Of a stretch of 58,373 nt of DNA, positions 43,262 to 52,015 are shown piece after piece. Location: positions 1-58,373 of the forward strand of contig NZ_JAPFGY010000022.1 in the NCBI RefSeq assembly GCF_026586795.1. Reading direction: 5' to 3'. The notes under the pieces are model-generated. The model saw only the letters and a program-made list of their open reading frames with translations, had not been told where the DNA came from and searched no databases. The position numbers were made by a program, and so were the translations under genes. How positions within the stretch are numbered: position 1 is the stretch's first letter; each line of letters opens with the position of its first letter. The stretch comes from Erythrobacter sp. WG. GTDB taxonomy: Bacteria > Pseudomonadota > Alphaproteobacteria > Sphingomonadales > Sphingomonadaceae.

Positions 43262-45511
43262 TTAGAAGCGGTAGCTGGCCGAAACGCTGAGGTTGCGGCC
43301 CGGGCGGGTGAAGGCGTCCACGAGCCCCGCGTCTGCGGTGCGCAAGCCCCGCACGTCAGACCACAGGGCATAGGTTTCATTGGTCAGGTTGAAGAGCCCG
43401 GCGCGCAGTTTCAGCCGGTCGGTGACGGCATAGAAGGCGGTGAGATCGAGGATGGTCGAGGCCCCCGGCCGCACGAACAGGTCGCTGCCGTCGGCGGCGC
43501 GCTCCAGTTCGCTGGCATGCTTGCGGGCATTGTGGGTGAGGATCAGCTCGCCCCCGAACCGCCCTTGCGGATCGCGATAGCCGATGCTGCCGACGATGTT
43601 GAACGGATCAATCGTATCGAGCGGTGTGCGGCTTCCGACCGGATCAATCGTATCGCCATTGGTATAGGCCATCGCAACGCGCCCGGTAAGGCCATTGTCC
43701 AGCTTCATCTCTGCCCGCGCCTCGATGCCCTCTATCTGCGCGCTGTCAAAGTTGATGAACTGGAAGATAGCCGGGTTCTGCGGGGTGAAGCCGCCGCGCA
43801 CGACCTGTTGGCTGATGAAATTGTCGTAGTCGCCGCGGAACGCAGTCAGTTGCAGCGAGAATCGTTCGCCGACATAGCGCGCGCCTGCCTCGAAGCTCTC
43901 GCTCGTCTCGGGGCGCAGGTCGGGATTGGGGATCGAGGTGTAGCCGCCCGCAATGAATTCGAAGAAGTTGTTCACCTGCGAAGGTGTGGGCGCGAGGAAA
44001 CCCTGCGCGTAGCTGCCAAACAGGATCACATCGGCCGCCAGCTTCACCGTCGCGCCGAACTTTGGCGAGAGGCGGCTGTCGCTCTGCCCCTGCGGCACGA
44101 AGGTGGCGAGCAGAGGATCGTCGGTCGGGTTGAGGTCGTAGAAGTCGAAGCGCAGCGCTGGGAACAGCGTCAGCGTCCCATCGAACAACGTGATCTCGTC
44201 CGAAACGAACAGCCCCCCGAGCGTGAAGTCGGTGACAGGGAAGGCGCGCGTGGGAAAGCTCTCGCCGCGCCCGGGGAAGGTGCCGTCGCGCAGGCCCTGC
44301 TGGCGGGTCCAGCTGATGTCCCCGCCCAGCGCAATGCGGTGCTTCATCCCGCCCAGATCGAAGCCGGAGCGCAGCTCGCCGACCGCGCCGTAGACGCGGT
44401 TTTCGAAGGTGTTCAGCCGCTCACGATCTGGCGCAGGCGTGGCAGTGAGGGTGGTGCGCTCCTCGAAAGCGAACTGGCGATCCTCGGCGTCCTGCCAATA
44501 GGCCGAGAGGAAGGCATATTCGATCACGTCCCCGGGGTTGCCGTCATAGGTCCAGTCCAGCGAGGCGCGCTTCCTCTCAGCGGTATCGCGTGCGTTCAGA
44601 GCGTCGACGTTCCACACTGGTTGCGGACCGAACGTGAAGGCCGGACCGAGGCCGGTCAGCACCTCGGTTGCCACAGCGCTCTCGAGCCATTCGCCGGTCA
44701 GACGGATGCGGTGCGGGCCATTGTCCCATACCAGCTTGGCAAGCACGGCATCGCTGCTGCCATCCTGCGGATTGGGCAAGGTGCGGGCCGGGCCGGTGCC
44801 GCCGGTGGTGCCGCGGTTCTCCAGTTCGTTGAAGTCGCGCCGGCTGTAGGCGACGATCGCCGAAAGGTTGCCGGTCTGTCCGGCGAGGGTCGCGGTGTGG
44901 GCGAATTCGTTATCGTCGGACGAATATTGGGTCGAGACGAAGCCTCCAAGGCGTGTGCCCTTAATGATATCGACCGGATCGGCCGTGACGAAGCTGACCG
45001 CGCCCGCGAGACCGTCCGAGCCATAAAGCGCCGAGGCCGGGCCGCGCAGGATCTCGACCTGCTTGACCAGACTGACATCGGCAAAACCGTCGCGCCCCGC
45101 GCTTTGGGGGCCGAAGCTGAAGCCTTGCGGTGAACGGATGCCGTCGACCTGGATCAGCACGCGGTTGCCGCCGATACCCCGGATCGCGATATCCTCGTTG
45201 CCCGCACGGCCTGTCGCGCCAATCGCTGCGCCGAAGCGCGCAGGCGCACGGCGCACAGTGACGCCGGGTTCGAAGCGAACGAGGTCCTTGATGTCGGTAG
45301 CGAGCTGATCGGCGATGTCCTCGCTGGTGATCACCGTGACGGTCGCGGGCGCTTCCTCTTGCAGCACGGGCGTCCGGGTGGCGGTGACTATTATGCGGCC
45401 GGTCTGCTGCTGGCTTTCCGCTTCGCTTTCAAGGGTATCCTCAGCCGCGGCGGGCACTGCCAGCAGAGAAAGGGGGGCGGCGGAGAGGGCAAGGATCGAT
45501 CTGAGATACAC
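43262..45511 (-). CDS. TonB-dependent receptor (haem/haemoglobin-transferrin receptor-like)
   Basis: A 749-aa outer membrane receptor with a signal peptide, TonB-box region RIIVTATRTP, and a plug domain (VTVITSEDIADQLATDIKDLVRFEPGVTV, VLIQVDGIRSP, VKQVEILRGPASALYGSDGLAGAVSFVT) followed by a 22-strand-type barrel ending NLSVSASYRF with a terminal Phe. The plug resembles the haem/haemoglobin/transferrin receptor group. GTG 45511 begins the signal peptide. A Fur-like box 52-71 bases upstream supports iron regulation. Confidence 0.9.
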   Translation of the reverse strand: MYLRSILALSAAPLSLLAVPAAAEDTLESEAESQQQTGRIIVTATRTPVLQEEAPATVTVITSEDIADQLATDIKDLVRFEPGVTVRRAPARFGAAIGATGRAGNEDIAIRGIGGNRVLIQVDGIRSPQGFSFGPQSAGRDGFADVSLVKQVEILRGPASALYGSDGLAGAVSFVTADPVDIIKGTRLGGFVSTQYSSDDNEFAHTATLAGQTGNLSAIVAYSRRDFNELENRGTTGGTGPARTLPNPQDGSSDAVLAKLVWDNGPHRIRLTGEWLESAVATEVLTGLGPAFTFGPQPVWNVDALNARDTAERKRASLDWTYDGNPGDVIEYAFLSAYWQDAEDRQFAFEERTTLTATPAPDRERLNTFENRVYGAVGELRSGFDLGGMKHRIALGGDISWTRQQGLRDGTFPGRGESFPTRAFPVTDFTLGGLFVSDEITLFDGTLTLFPALRFDFYDLNPTDDPLLATFVPQGQSDSRLSPKFGATVKLAADVILFGSYAQGFLAPTPSQVNNFFEFIAGGYTSIPNPDLRPETSESFEAGARYVGERFSLQLTAFRGDYDNFISQQVVRGGFTPQNPAIFQFINFDSAQIEGIEARAEMKLDNGLTGRVAMAYTNGDTIDPVGSRTPLDTIDPFNIVGSIGYRDPQGRFGGELILTHNARKHASELERAADGSDLFVRPGASTILDLTAFYAVTDRLKLRAGLFNLTNETYALWSDVRGLRTADAGLVDAFTRPGRNLSVSASYRF

Positions 45512-45562
45512 GCGAAGGGCTTCCTGCTGGGGTCACGGCCGAGACGCCCGGCAAATGACCTT

Positions 45563-45582
45563 ATTGCGAATGAGAGTCAATA
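45563..45582 (-). promoter_or_regulatory. Fur-like box upstream of the TonB receptor
   Basis: Read on the minus strand the segment is TATTGACTCTCATTCGCAAT, close to the interrupted palindrome of Fur boxes (TTGANNNTCATTNTCAA-like). It lies about 50 bases upstream of the receptor start. The match is imperfect and was judged by eye. Confidence 0.4.
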
Positions 45583-45989
45583 CCACTTCAGCGATCTGAA
45601 CCTTTGCGTAGCCTTTGGCAGGCGCCTCTCTGACCACTTTGATGAGTGCTCGGACTGGACCGCCGATACTATTTGCGGAAGCGTCTGTTGTAGCCCCGCT
45701 GCACGGCTCATCCGCGGGCGAGGTCCAGCTCCTTGGTGAAGAGGCTGAACTCACAGCTTATGGAAAATCTGTCGGGAGAAACTGGCGAAGGAAACCGTGC
45801 GGCGCCACCAGTAGGCGGTACCGCGGCGTTTGAGGTTGAGAAGGCAGAACGCGTCATCGGGCAAACCCCTCTCGAGGTCTGCTGTCCGCACCTTCCTGGG
45901 GGCAGCTGGTTGGGACAGTTGGTGGGGACAACTGCGGTTCCGTGGAGTTGCCACGAAAGAACCTGGCTTTGCCAGTGTTTTGAGGAGAA
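45583..45989. other. non-coding stretch between TonB receptor promoter and tRNA-Gln
   Basis: About 400 bases without a convincing gene. Apart from the integrase-like remnant at 45751-45837 I see no open frame with a protein-like composition, no repeat and no clear promoter. Composition is slightly less GC-rich than neighbouring genes, fitting degenerate island DNA. Confidence 0.5.
45751..45837 (-). pseudogene. probable tyrosine recombinase N-terminal remnant
   Basis: The frame reads NLKRRGTAYWWRRTVSFASF, like the DUF6538-type start of phage/island integrases (basic, RRGxxYWxRRxV), then stops after eight more residues. It lies downstream of the tRNA-Gln 3' end on the same strand, the usual place for an island integrase. 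The match is short, so this is tentative. Confidence 0.35.
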
Positions 45990-46064
45990 TGGCTGGGGCG
46001 GAAGGATTCGAACCTTCGCATGGCGGTACCAAAAACCGCTGCCTTACCGCTTGGCTACGCCCCA
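45990..46064 (-). tRNA. tRNA-Gln (anticodon TTG)
   Basis: On the minus strand the sequence folds as a cloverleaf with acceptor arms TGGGGCG and CGCCCCA, discriminator G and encoded CCA. The D-arm is GCCAAGCGGTAAGGC, the anticodon stem GCGGT/ACCGC surrounds loop TTTTGGT with anticodon TTG, and GAAGG-TTCGAAT-CCTTC is the T-arm. It would read CAA codons. Its 3' end faces the suspected integrase remnant. Confidence 0.95.
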
Positions 46065-46108
46065 GCAGACGATGCGCCTATAGCGGCTCCTTCGGCGTTG
46101 TGAAGGGG

Positions 46109-46138
46109 GCGAGGGCGCATAAATGATCGCGCCCTCGC
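46109..46138. terminator. strong stem-loop between yghU-like gene and tRNA-Gln
   Basis: GCGAGGGCGC (46109-46118) pairs perfectly with GCGCCCTCGC (46129-46138) around a 10-base loop. It lies just after the stop of the yghU-like gene on the minus strand, where a terminator is expected, but lacks a T-run, so it may be only a 3' stability hairpin. Confidence 0.4.
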
Positions 46139-46145
46139 GCCAAGT

Positions 46146-47021
46146 TCATTCGGGCTTGCTGGCCTCCAGCCGCTTGCCGGCGAAATCGGCTACGGAGTGG
46201 CGCTCGCGCAGCTGAGTGTCCTCGTCGCCCCACACCTTGTTGACGATCCGCCCGCGCTGCACCGCCGGTCGCGCGGCGATCTCGTCCACCCAGCGGGCGA
46301 CGTTGCGATATTCGTGGATCGCCAGGAAGGTGTTGGCGTCGTTGTAGATCTGCCCTGCCACGAAGGGCGCGAGCCAGGGGAAGTTGGCGATGTCCGCGAT
46401 CGTGTATTCGTCGCCGCCGAGGAAGCGCGACTGCGCGAGCCGCTGGTCGGCGACGTCGAAGATGCGCTTGGTCTCCATCGCGTAGCGGTTGATGGGGTAT
46501 TCGTACTTTTCGGGCGCATAGGCGTAGAAGTGGCCGAAGCCGCCGCCCATGAAGGGGCCGCTCGCCACCTGCCAGAAGGTCCAGGACAGCACCTCGGCCC
46601 GCGCGGCCGGATCGGTGGGCAGGAACATCCCGAACTTCTCGGCGAGGTGGACGAGAATCGCGCCGCTCTCGAAGACGCGGAAGGGCGCGGCGGGATCGCT
46701 GCGGTCGAGAAGCGCGGGGATCTTGGAGTTGGGGTTGACCGCGACGAAGCCGCTGGTGAACTGCTCGCCGTCACCGATGCTGATCGTCCAGGCGTCATAC
46801 TCGGCGCCCGTGTGCCCGGCTTCCAGCAGCTCCTCGAGCATGATCGTCACCTTCACCCCGTTGGGCGTGGCGAGCGAATAGAGCTGGAAGGGGTGTTCAC
46901 CGACCGGCAGGTCCTTCTCCTCGCGGGCCCCGGCGGTGGGGCGATTGATGGTGGCAAAACGGCCGCCGCTGACGGTGTCGGGGCTCCAGACCTTGGGGGG
47001 AACATAGGGCGCATCGGCCAT
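46146..47021 (-). CDS. yghU: glutathione-dependent disulfide-bond oxidoreductase (YghU-like)
   Basis: A 291-aa nu-class glutathione transferase: YVPPKVWSPDTVSGGRFATINRPTAG at the N-terminus, a thioredoxin-like half with PFQLYSLATPNGVKVTIMLEELL and VAVNPNSKIPALLD, then the helical half with WTFWQVASGPFMGGGFGHFYAYAPEKYEYPINRYAMETKR. It uses two glutathiones to reduce disulfides or peroxides. GGAGA lies before the ATG. Stands alone on the minus strand between tRNA-Gln and the topoisomerase. Confidence 0.93.
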   Translation of the reverse strand: MADAPYVPPKVWSPDTVSGGRFATINRPTAGAREEKDLPVGEHPFQLYSLATPNGVKVTIMLEELLEAGHTGAEYDAWTISIGDGEQFTSGFVAVNPNSKIPALLDRSDPAAPFRVFESGAILVHLAEKFGMFLPTDPAARAEVLSWTFWQVASGPFMGGGFGHFYAYAPEKYEYPINRYAMETKRIFDVADQRLAQSRFLGGDEYTIADIANFPWLAPFVAGQIYNDANTFLAIHEYRNVARWVDEIAARPAVQRGRIVNKVWGDEDTQLRERHSVADFAGKRLEASKPE

Positions 47022-47137
47022 CGGCTTGTCTCCTTTCGGCGCGGGGGAAGCGCGCGCTGTCGCGATTGTCTAGCTGGCGCGCGAGGGGGACGGCTGCAAG
47101 GTGGAACATTGCAGGCCCCCGCCGGATTTCCTTGGCG

Positions 47138-48166
47138 ATGGAGAAGCTGGTCTATGTTGACGATGCCCTGCCCGGCATCACCCGCAGGCGGGTGGGGAAG
47201 GGCTGGGCCTATTACGATCCGGCCGGCGTGCTGATCCGCGACGCGCGCGAGAAAAAGCGCCTCAACGCCATCGCGCTGCCGCCGGCCTACAAGGATGCGT
47301 GGTTCTGCCCCGCACCCAACGGGCATATCCTCGCCACCGGCTACGACGATGCGGGGCGCAAGCAATACCGCTACCATCCCGATTTCCGCGTCCAGCGCGA
47401 GAGCGCGAAATACGATGCCTGCGCGGGCTTCGGCAAGCTGCTGCCGCTGGTCAGGCAGCGCGTCGAGGGAGACCTCGGCGCCCGCGGCGTGCCGCGCGAG
47501 CGGGCGCTTGCCGCGGTGGTACGGCTGCTCGACTTGTCGGCGATCCGCATCGGCAACGAGCAATATGCCAAATCGAACGACAGCTACGGCGCGACCACGC
47601 TGCGCGCCGATCATGCCGAAGTCGGCCGGCGCAGGCTCAAGCTCCACTTCGTCGGCAAGGGCGGCAAGGAGCACGACCTGGCGGTGGAAGACGCCGACCT
47701 GGCGGCGGCGGTGCGGCGCATGGAGGACCTCGCCGACGCGGACCAAGGGGGCGACGATCACCTGTTCCGCTACGAGGACGACGAGGGCGAGGTCCACCCC
47801 GTCACCTCCGCCGACGTCAACGCCTATCTGCGCGAGACGATGGGCGAGGATTTCTCCGCCAAGCATTTCCGCACCTTCCATGCCAGCAGCCTCGCCTTCG
47901 AGAAGCTGGTGCAGGGGCCGGGCATCATCAAGCTGAAGGAGATGCTCGAGCACGTCGCCGAGCATCTCGGCAACACCCCGGCGATCGCGCGCAAGTCCTA
48001 TATCCATCCGGCGCTGATCCAGCGCATCGAGGGACAGGAGGAATGGCGCTCGGGGCTGAAGCTGCCGCGCCAGACCCGCTGGCTGAGCCGGGCCGAGCGC
48101 GGGCTCATTGCCTTTCTGGAAGAATGCGGCGCGGCGAGCGACTATCTCGGCGGCGAGGCGGACTGA
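47138..48166 (+). CDS. DNA topoisomerase IB (poxvirus-like)
   Basis: A 342-aa type IB topoisomerase. YDPAGVLIRDAREKKRLNAIALPPAYKDAWF is the N-terminal domain. LDLSAIRIGNEQYAKSNDSYGATTLRADHA carries catalytic Arg, KLHFVGKGGKEHDLAV carries catalytic Lys, AKHFRTFHASSLAFEKL follows, and ARKSYIHPALIQ holds the nucleophilic Tyr. It relaxes supercoils by nicking one strand through a 3'-phosphotyrosine. The ribosome site before ATG 47138 is weak; no better start was seen. Confidence 0.93.
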   Translation: MEKLVYVDDALPGITRRRVGKGWAYYDPAGVLIRDAREKKRLNAIALPPAYKDAWFCPAPNGHILATGYDDAGRKQYRYHPDFRVQRESAKYDACAGFGKLLPLVRQRVEGDLGARGVPRERALAAVVRLLDLSAIRIGNEQYAKSNDSYGATTLRADHAEVGRRRLKLHFVGKGGKEHDLAVEDADLAAAVRRMEDLADADQGGDDHLFRYEDDEGEVHPVTSADVNAYLRETMGEDFSAKHFRTFHASSLAFEKLVQGPGIIKLKEMLEHVAEHLGNTPAIARKSYIHPALIQRIEGQEEWRSGLKLPRQTRWLSRAERGLIAFLEECGAASDYLGGEAD

Positions 48167-48232
48167 AGGGCAGGGCCTAGGCAGCACCCGCGCGCCGGGT
48201 TACAGCCGCGCCATCAAGGAGAACCTGCGCGG

Positions 48233-50326
48233 ATGACCGAGGCCCACCCCTTCTACGACATGCACGAACACGGCTTCGTGCGCGTGGCGAGCGCGACCCC
48301 CTGCACGCGCACCGCGGACGTGCCCTACAATACCAGAGGCGTGCTTGCCGAGGCACGCAAGGCGCACGCGGCCCATGTCGATCTCGTCGTCTATCCCGAA
48401 CTGACGCTGTCCTCCTACGCGATCGACGACCTGCTGCTCCAGAACGCGATCCTCGAGCGGGTCGAGGAGGCCATCGCCGAGGTGGTCGCCGCTTCGGCCG
48501 ATCTCACGCCCGTGCTGGTGGTCGGCGCGCCGCTGAGGCGGGCGGACAAGGTCTACAACTGCGCGGTCGTGATCGCCCACGGACAGATCCTCGGCGTGGT
48601 GCCCAAGAGCTTCCTGCCCAATTACCGCGAGTTCTACGAGAAGCGCCACTTCGCCCATGGCCGCGGCTGCACCGACCTGTGGATCGACGTCGCGGGGAGC
48701 GAAGTGCCCTTCGGCACCGACCTGATCTTCGCCGCCGAGAACCTCCCCGGTTTCCGCTTCGGGGTGGAGATCTGCGAGGATTTCTGGGCGCCTGTCCCGC
48801 CGGGGATGCAGGCCGCACTCGCCGGCGCGCTGATCCTGTGCAACCTTTCGGCGTCGCCCGTCACCATCGGCCGGGCGGATGACCGCCACCTGCACGCGCG
48901 CTCCTCGGCGGCCCGCGCCATCGCCGCTTACGTCTATTCGGCCAGCGGGCACGGCGAGAGCACCACCGACCTCGCGTGGGACGGGCAGGGGATGGTCTAT
49001 GAAATGGGCAGCCTGCTCGCGCAGTCCGAACGCTTCGACCGCTCGGGCGAATTGTGCATCGTCGACATCGACACCGAGAAGCTTGCCGCCGAGCGGATGC
49101 GCAACCAGACCTTCGCCGACGCCGCCGAATGGGCGGGGCGGCCCGAGGACTCCTACCGCAGGATCGAATTCGAGCACGGCTATGCGGCAGGCGACATCGG
49201 CCTTGTCCGCCCCGTCGCGCGCTTCCCCTTCGTGCCCGACCGGCCCGAGAAGCTCGACGAGGACTGCTTCGAGGCCTTCAACATCCAGGTCGATGCGCTG
49301 ATGCGCCGCATCCAGTCGACCGGGGCGAAGAGCCTCATCATCGGCATCTCGGGCGGGCTCGATTCCACTCACGCGCTGATCGTCGCGGCCAAGGCCTGCG
49401 ACCGGCTGGGCCTGCCGCGCACCACGATCCGCGGCTACACCATGCCCGGCTTCGGCACCTCGGAAGGGACGAAGAGCAACGCCCTCCGCCTGATGCAAGC
49501 GCTCGAGATCACCGCGGGCGAGATCGACATCCGCCCTGCTGCGCGCAAGATGCTGGAAGATATCGGCCATCCCTTCGCAGCCAATGAAACAGGGGGCGGC
49601 GAGCCGGTGTATGACGTGACCTTCGAGAACGTCCAGGCGGGCCTGCGCACGGACTACCTCTTCCGCCTCGCCGGACAGCATGGCGGCTTCGTGGTCGGCA
49701 CCGGCGACCTCTCCGAGCTCGCGCTGGGCTGGTGCACCTACGGCGTGGGCGACCACATGAGCCACTACGGGGTCAATGCGGGCGTGCCCAAGACGCTGAT
49801 CCAGTATCTGATCCGCTGGGTGATCCGCACGGGGCAGTTCTGCGAGGAATGCTCGGCGGTGCTGGGCGGCGTGCTCGACACCGAAATCTCCCCCGAACTG
49901 GTGCCGCCGGGCGAGGACGGGCAGGTGCAATCGACCGAGAGCCTCGTGGGCCCTTACGAACTCAACGACTTCTTCCTCCACCACATCATCCGCTTCGGCC
50001 AGCGCCCCTCCAAGGTCGCCTTTCTGGCGTGGCACGCGTGGAAGGAAGCGGGCGCGGGAATGTGGCCTGCGGGCTTTCCGGAAACCCGCAAGAACGCCTA
50101 CGATCTTCCCACCATCGCCCGCTGGCTCGACAAGTTCTGCGCGCGCTTCTTCGGCTTTTCGCAGTTCAAGCGCTCGGCGCTGCCCAACGGGCCCAAGGTC
50201 TCCTCGGCCGGCGCCCTGAGCCCGCGCGGCGACTGGCGCGCGCCGTCCGATGCGGTCGCGACCGTGTGGCGCGAGGAGCTGCGCGAAGGCCTGCCGGACG
50301 AGATTGCGCGCGACCTTACCCCCTGA
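48233..50326 (+). CDS. nadE: glutamine-dependent NAD(+) synthetase
   Basis: This 697-aa enzyme has a nitrilase-like glutaminase domain (DLVVYPELTLSSYAIDDLL with the Glu, then the catalytic Lys and FGVEICEDFWAPVPPG with the Cys) and a C-terminal synthetase with the ATP loop IIGISGGLDSTHALIV at residue ~373. It makes NAD from deamido-NAD, ATP and glutamine-derived ammonia. The length matches the glutamine-dependent type. It overlaps the EamA gene as TGATG. Confidence 0.95.
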   Translation: MTEAHPFYDMHEHGFVRVASATPCTRTADVPYNTRGVLAEARKAHAAHVDLVVYPELTLSSYAIDDLLLQNAILERVEEAIAEVVAASADLTPVLVVGAPLRRADKVYNCAVVIAHGQILGVVPKSFLPNYREFYEKRHFAHGRGCTDLWIDVAGSEVPFGTDLIFAAENLPGFRFGVEICEDFWAPVPPGMQAALAGALILCNLSASPVTIGRADDRHLHARSSAARAIAAYVYSASGHGESTTDLAWDGQGMVYEMGSLLAQSERFDRSGELCIVDIDTEKLAAERMRNQTFADAAEWAGRPEDSYRRIEFEHGYAAGDIGLVRPVARFPFVPDRPEKLDEDCFEAFNIQVDALMRRIQSTGAKSLIIGISGGLDSTHALIVAAKACDRLGLPRTTIRGYTMPGFGTSEGTKSNALRLMQALEITAGEIDIRPAARKMLEDIGHPFAANETGGGEPVYDVTFENVQAGLRTDYLFRLAGQHGGFVVGTGDLSELALGWCTYGVGDHMSHYGVNAGVPKTLIQYLIRWVIRTGQFCEECSAVLGGVLDTEISPELVPPGEDGQVQSTESLVGPYELNDFFLHHIIRFGQRPSKVAFLAWHAWKEAGAGMWPAGFPETRKNAYDLPTIARWLDKFCARFFGFSQFKRSALPNGPKVSSAGALSPRGDWRAPSDAVATVWREELREGLPDEIARDLTP

Positions 50327-51228
50327 TGCCCAGATCGCTCCCCCTCTCCGCGCTCGGGATCATGCTGTTCTGCAACGTGGCCTGGGCGATGAATATCGTG
50401 GTCAGCAAGATCGCGGTGGCGACGCTTGACCTGCCGCCGCTGTTCTACACCGTGCTGCGCTCGGCCACGGTGGTGGCGGTGCTGGTGCCGCTGCTGCTGC
50501 GCGGGCGGCCCGAGCGCCTGCCGCTGGTGCTGCTGATCGGCTTCGCTATCACCGGGGGGAGCTTCGGGCTGCAATTCATCGGCCTCCAGACCGCGAGCCC
50601 CTCGGCGGTCGGGATCGTCAACCTCTCGGGCGCGCCGCTGACCGTGCTGTTCGCGATCCTGTTCCTCGGCGAGGAAGTGCGCTGGCGGCGCGGGATCGGG
50701 ATGGCGCTGGCGCTTGGGGGCGTGGGCCTCGCGATCGGCGCGCCGTCGGAGGCGGGCGACCCGGTGGGGCTCGGCTTTGCCTTCGCAGGCGTGCTCATCG
50801 GCGCTTTCGCCTCGGTCTTCGTCAAGCGGCTCGATATCGGCGCTGCGACCCTTCAGGCCTGGGCGGGGGTCGCCTCGCTGCTCGTCATGCTGCCCGCGAC
50901 GATGGCATTGGAGACCGGCCAGATCGCCGCGATCGAGGCCGCGCCGCTGGCGGTGGCGGGCTGCGTGCTGTTTGCCGGGGTGATCGTCTCGGTCGGCGCG
51001 CATTCGGCCTATTTCATGCTGTTCCAGCGCTACGACGCGAACCTGATCGTCCCGCTGACACTGCTGACCCCGCTGCTCACCATCGCCTTCGGGACCTGGC
51101 TGACGGGCGACACGATCCACTGGCCGCTGATCGTCGGCGGAGCGATGGCGCTGACGGGGGTCGCGATCATCGTCATCCGCCCGAGCCGCACGGTCTTCAA
51201 GTCCTGGCTCGCGCGGCCCAAGGTGTAG
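50326..51228 (+). CDS. EamA family (DMT) transporter
   Basis: A 300-aa protein with ten hydrophobic segments in two repeats of five, with SPSAVGIVNLSGAPLTVLFAILFLGEEVRWRRGIGMALALGGVGL ending the first repeat, and a C-terminal repeat closing WPLIVGGAMALTGVAIIV. Substrates of this family include amino acids and metabolites and cannot be inferred here. Its start overlaps the nadE stop. Confidence 0.88.
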   Translation: MPRSLPLSALGIMLFCNVAWAMNIVVSKIAVATLDLPPLFYTVLRSATVVAVLVPLLLRGRPERLPLVLLIGFAITGGSFGLQFIGLQTASPSAVGIVNLSGAPLTVLFAILFLGEEVRWRRGIGMALALGGVGLAIGAPSEAGDPVGLGFAFAGVLIGAFASVFVKRLDIGAATLQAWAGVASLLVMLPATMALETGQIAAIEAAPLAVAGCVLFAGVIVSVGAHSAYFMLFQRYDANLIVPLTLLTPLLTIAFGTWLTGDTIHWPLIVGGAMALTGVAIIVIRPSRTVFKSWLARPKV

Positions 51229-51295
51229 GTCAGAATCGAGTTGGGTGGGGGACGGTGCGACCCTTGTCGTCCGCCCCCCGCCCATGGTGCCGCGA

Positions 51296-51892
51296 TCAGG
51301 CGGCGAGCTTCAGCGCGGCGTCCCTGGCGGCGGCGATCTTCGCCTCGCCATCGACGCCCATGATGCCGTCAGCGGCGACGATGTCCACGTCGGTGATCCC
51401 GAGGAAGCCGAGGAAGAAGGTCAGCCAGCGGCTCATGAAGTCGAACTCCGCGCCCACCGGGGTGCCGCCGGTGGCGATGGCGAGGTAGGCCTTCTTGCCC
51501 TTGAGAAGCCCTTCGGGGCCGTTCGCGGTGTAGCGGAAGGTGGTGCCCGCGCGCGCCACCAGATCGGCCCAGGCCTTGAGCGTGGCAGGCGGGCCGAAAT
51601 TGTAGACGGGGCTCGCGATCACGATGGTGTCGGCGGCCTGCAATTCGGCGATCAGCGTGTCGGCGATGGCGGCGAGTTCGGCCTGCTCCGGCGTGCGATC
51701 GGCGGCGGGCGTGAGGTTGGCGGCGAACCTTTCGGCGCTCACGAAAGGCAGGTCGTTCGCGGCGAGGTCACGGGTGGTGACGCCCGCGCCGGTCCTGGCG
51801 GCGAGGCCGTCGACAATGTTCTGGCCGAGCTGGCGCGAGACGCTCTCGGCGTCCGGGCGGATGCTGGCGGTGATGAAGAGGATGTTGCGCAT
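51296..51892 (-). CDS. azoR: FMN-dependent NADH-azoreductase
   Basis: A 198-aa flavodoxin-fold reductase: NILFITASIRPDAESVSRQLGQNIV, then ADTIVIASPVYNFGPPATLKAWADLVARAGTTFRYTANGPEGLLKGKKAYLAIATGG, which are the FMN-phosphate and isoalloxazine loops of AzoR. It reduces quinones and azo dyes with NADH. It forms an apparent unit with pirin and the LysR regulator, a common quinone/electrophile response group. Confidence 0.93.
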   Translation of the reverse strand: MRNILFITASIRPDAESVSRQLGQNIVDGLAARTGAGVTTRDLAANDLPFVSAERFAANLTPAADRTPEQAELAAIADTLIAELQAADTIVIASPVYNFGPPATLKAWADLVARAGTTFRYTANGPEGLLKGKKAYLAIATGGTPVGAEFDFMSRWLTFFLGFLGITDVDIVAADGIMGVDGEAKIAAARDAALKLAA

Positions 51893-51921
51893 GGGATGGC
51901 TCCTTGGGGTGAGAGGGGCAA

Positions 51922-52010
51922 TCTCCCCTCCCGCTTGCGGGAGGGGTTGGGGGTGGGCCTGTTCCGCATTCCCACCCCCCGACCCCCTCCCGCGAGCGGG
52001 AGGGGGAGTT
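51922..52010. repeat. double-hairpin CCCTCCCGC palindromic element
   Basis: Two hairpins (CCCCTCCCG-CTTG-CGGGAGGGG at 51925-51946 and CCCCCTCCCGC-GA-GCGGGAGGGGG at 51983-52006) enclose a further pair GGGGGTGGG/CCCACCCCC. This is a REP/BIME-like intergenic element between azoR and pirin, and may act as a transcription barrier or 3' end stabiliser. Confidence 0.75.
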
Positions 52011-52015
52011 AGGGC

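Noticed and set aside
43058..45133. 691-residue plus-strand frame opposite the TonB receptor
   Set aside because: It lies wholly within the receptor gene and has antisense-type composition with no recognisable motif.
45533..45754. 73-residue frame next to the TonB receptor promoter
   Set aside because: It covers the promoter and Fur-like box, lacks a ribosome site and has no protein-like pattern.
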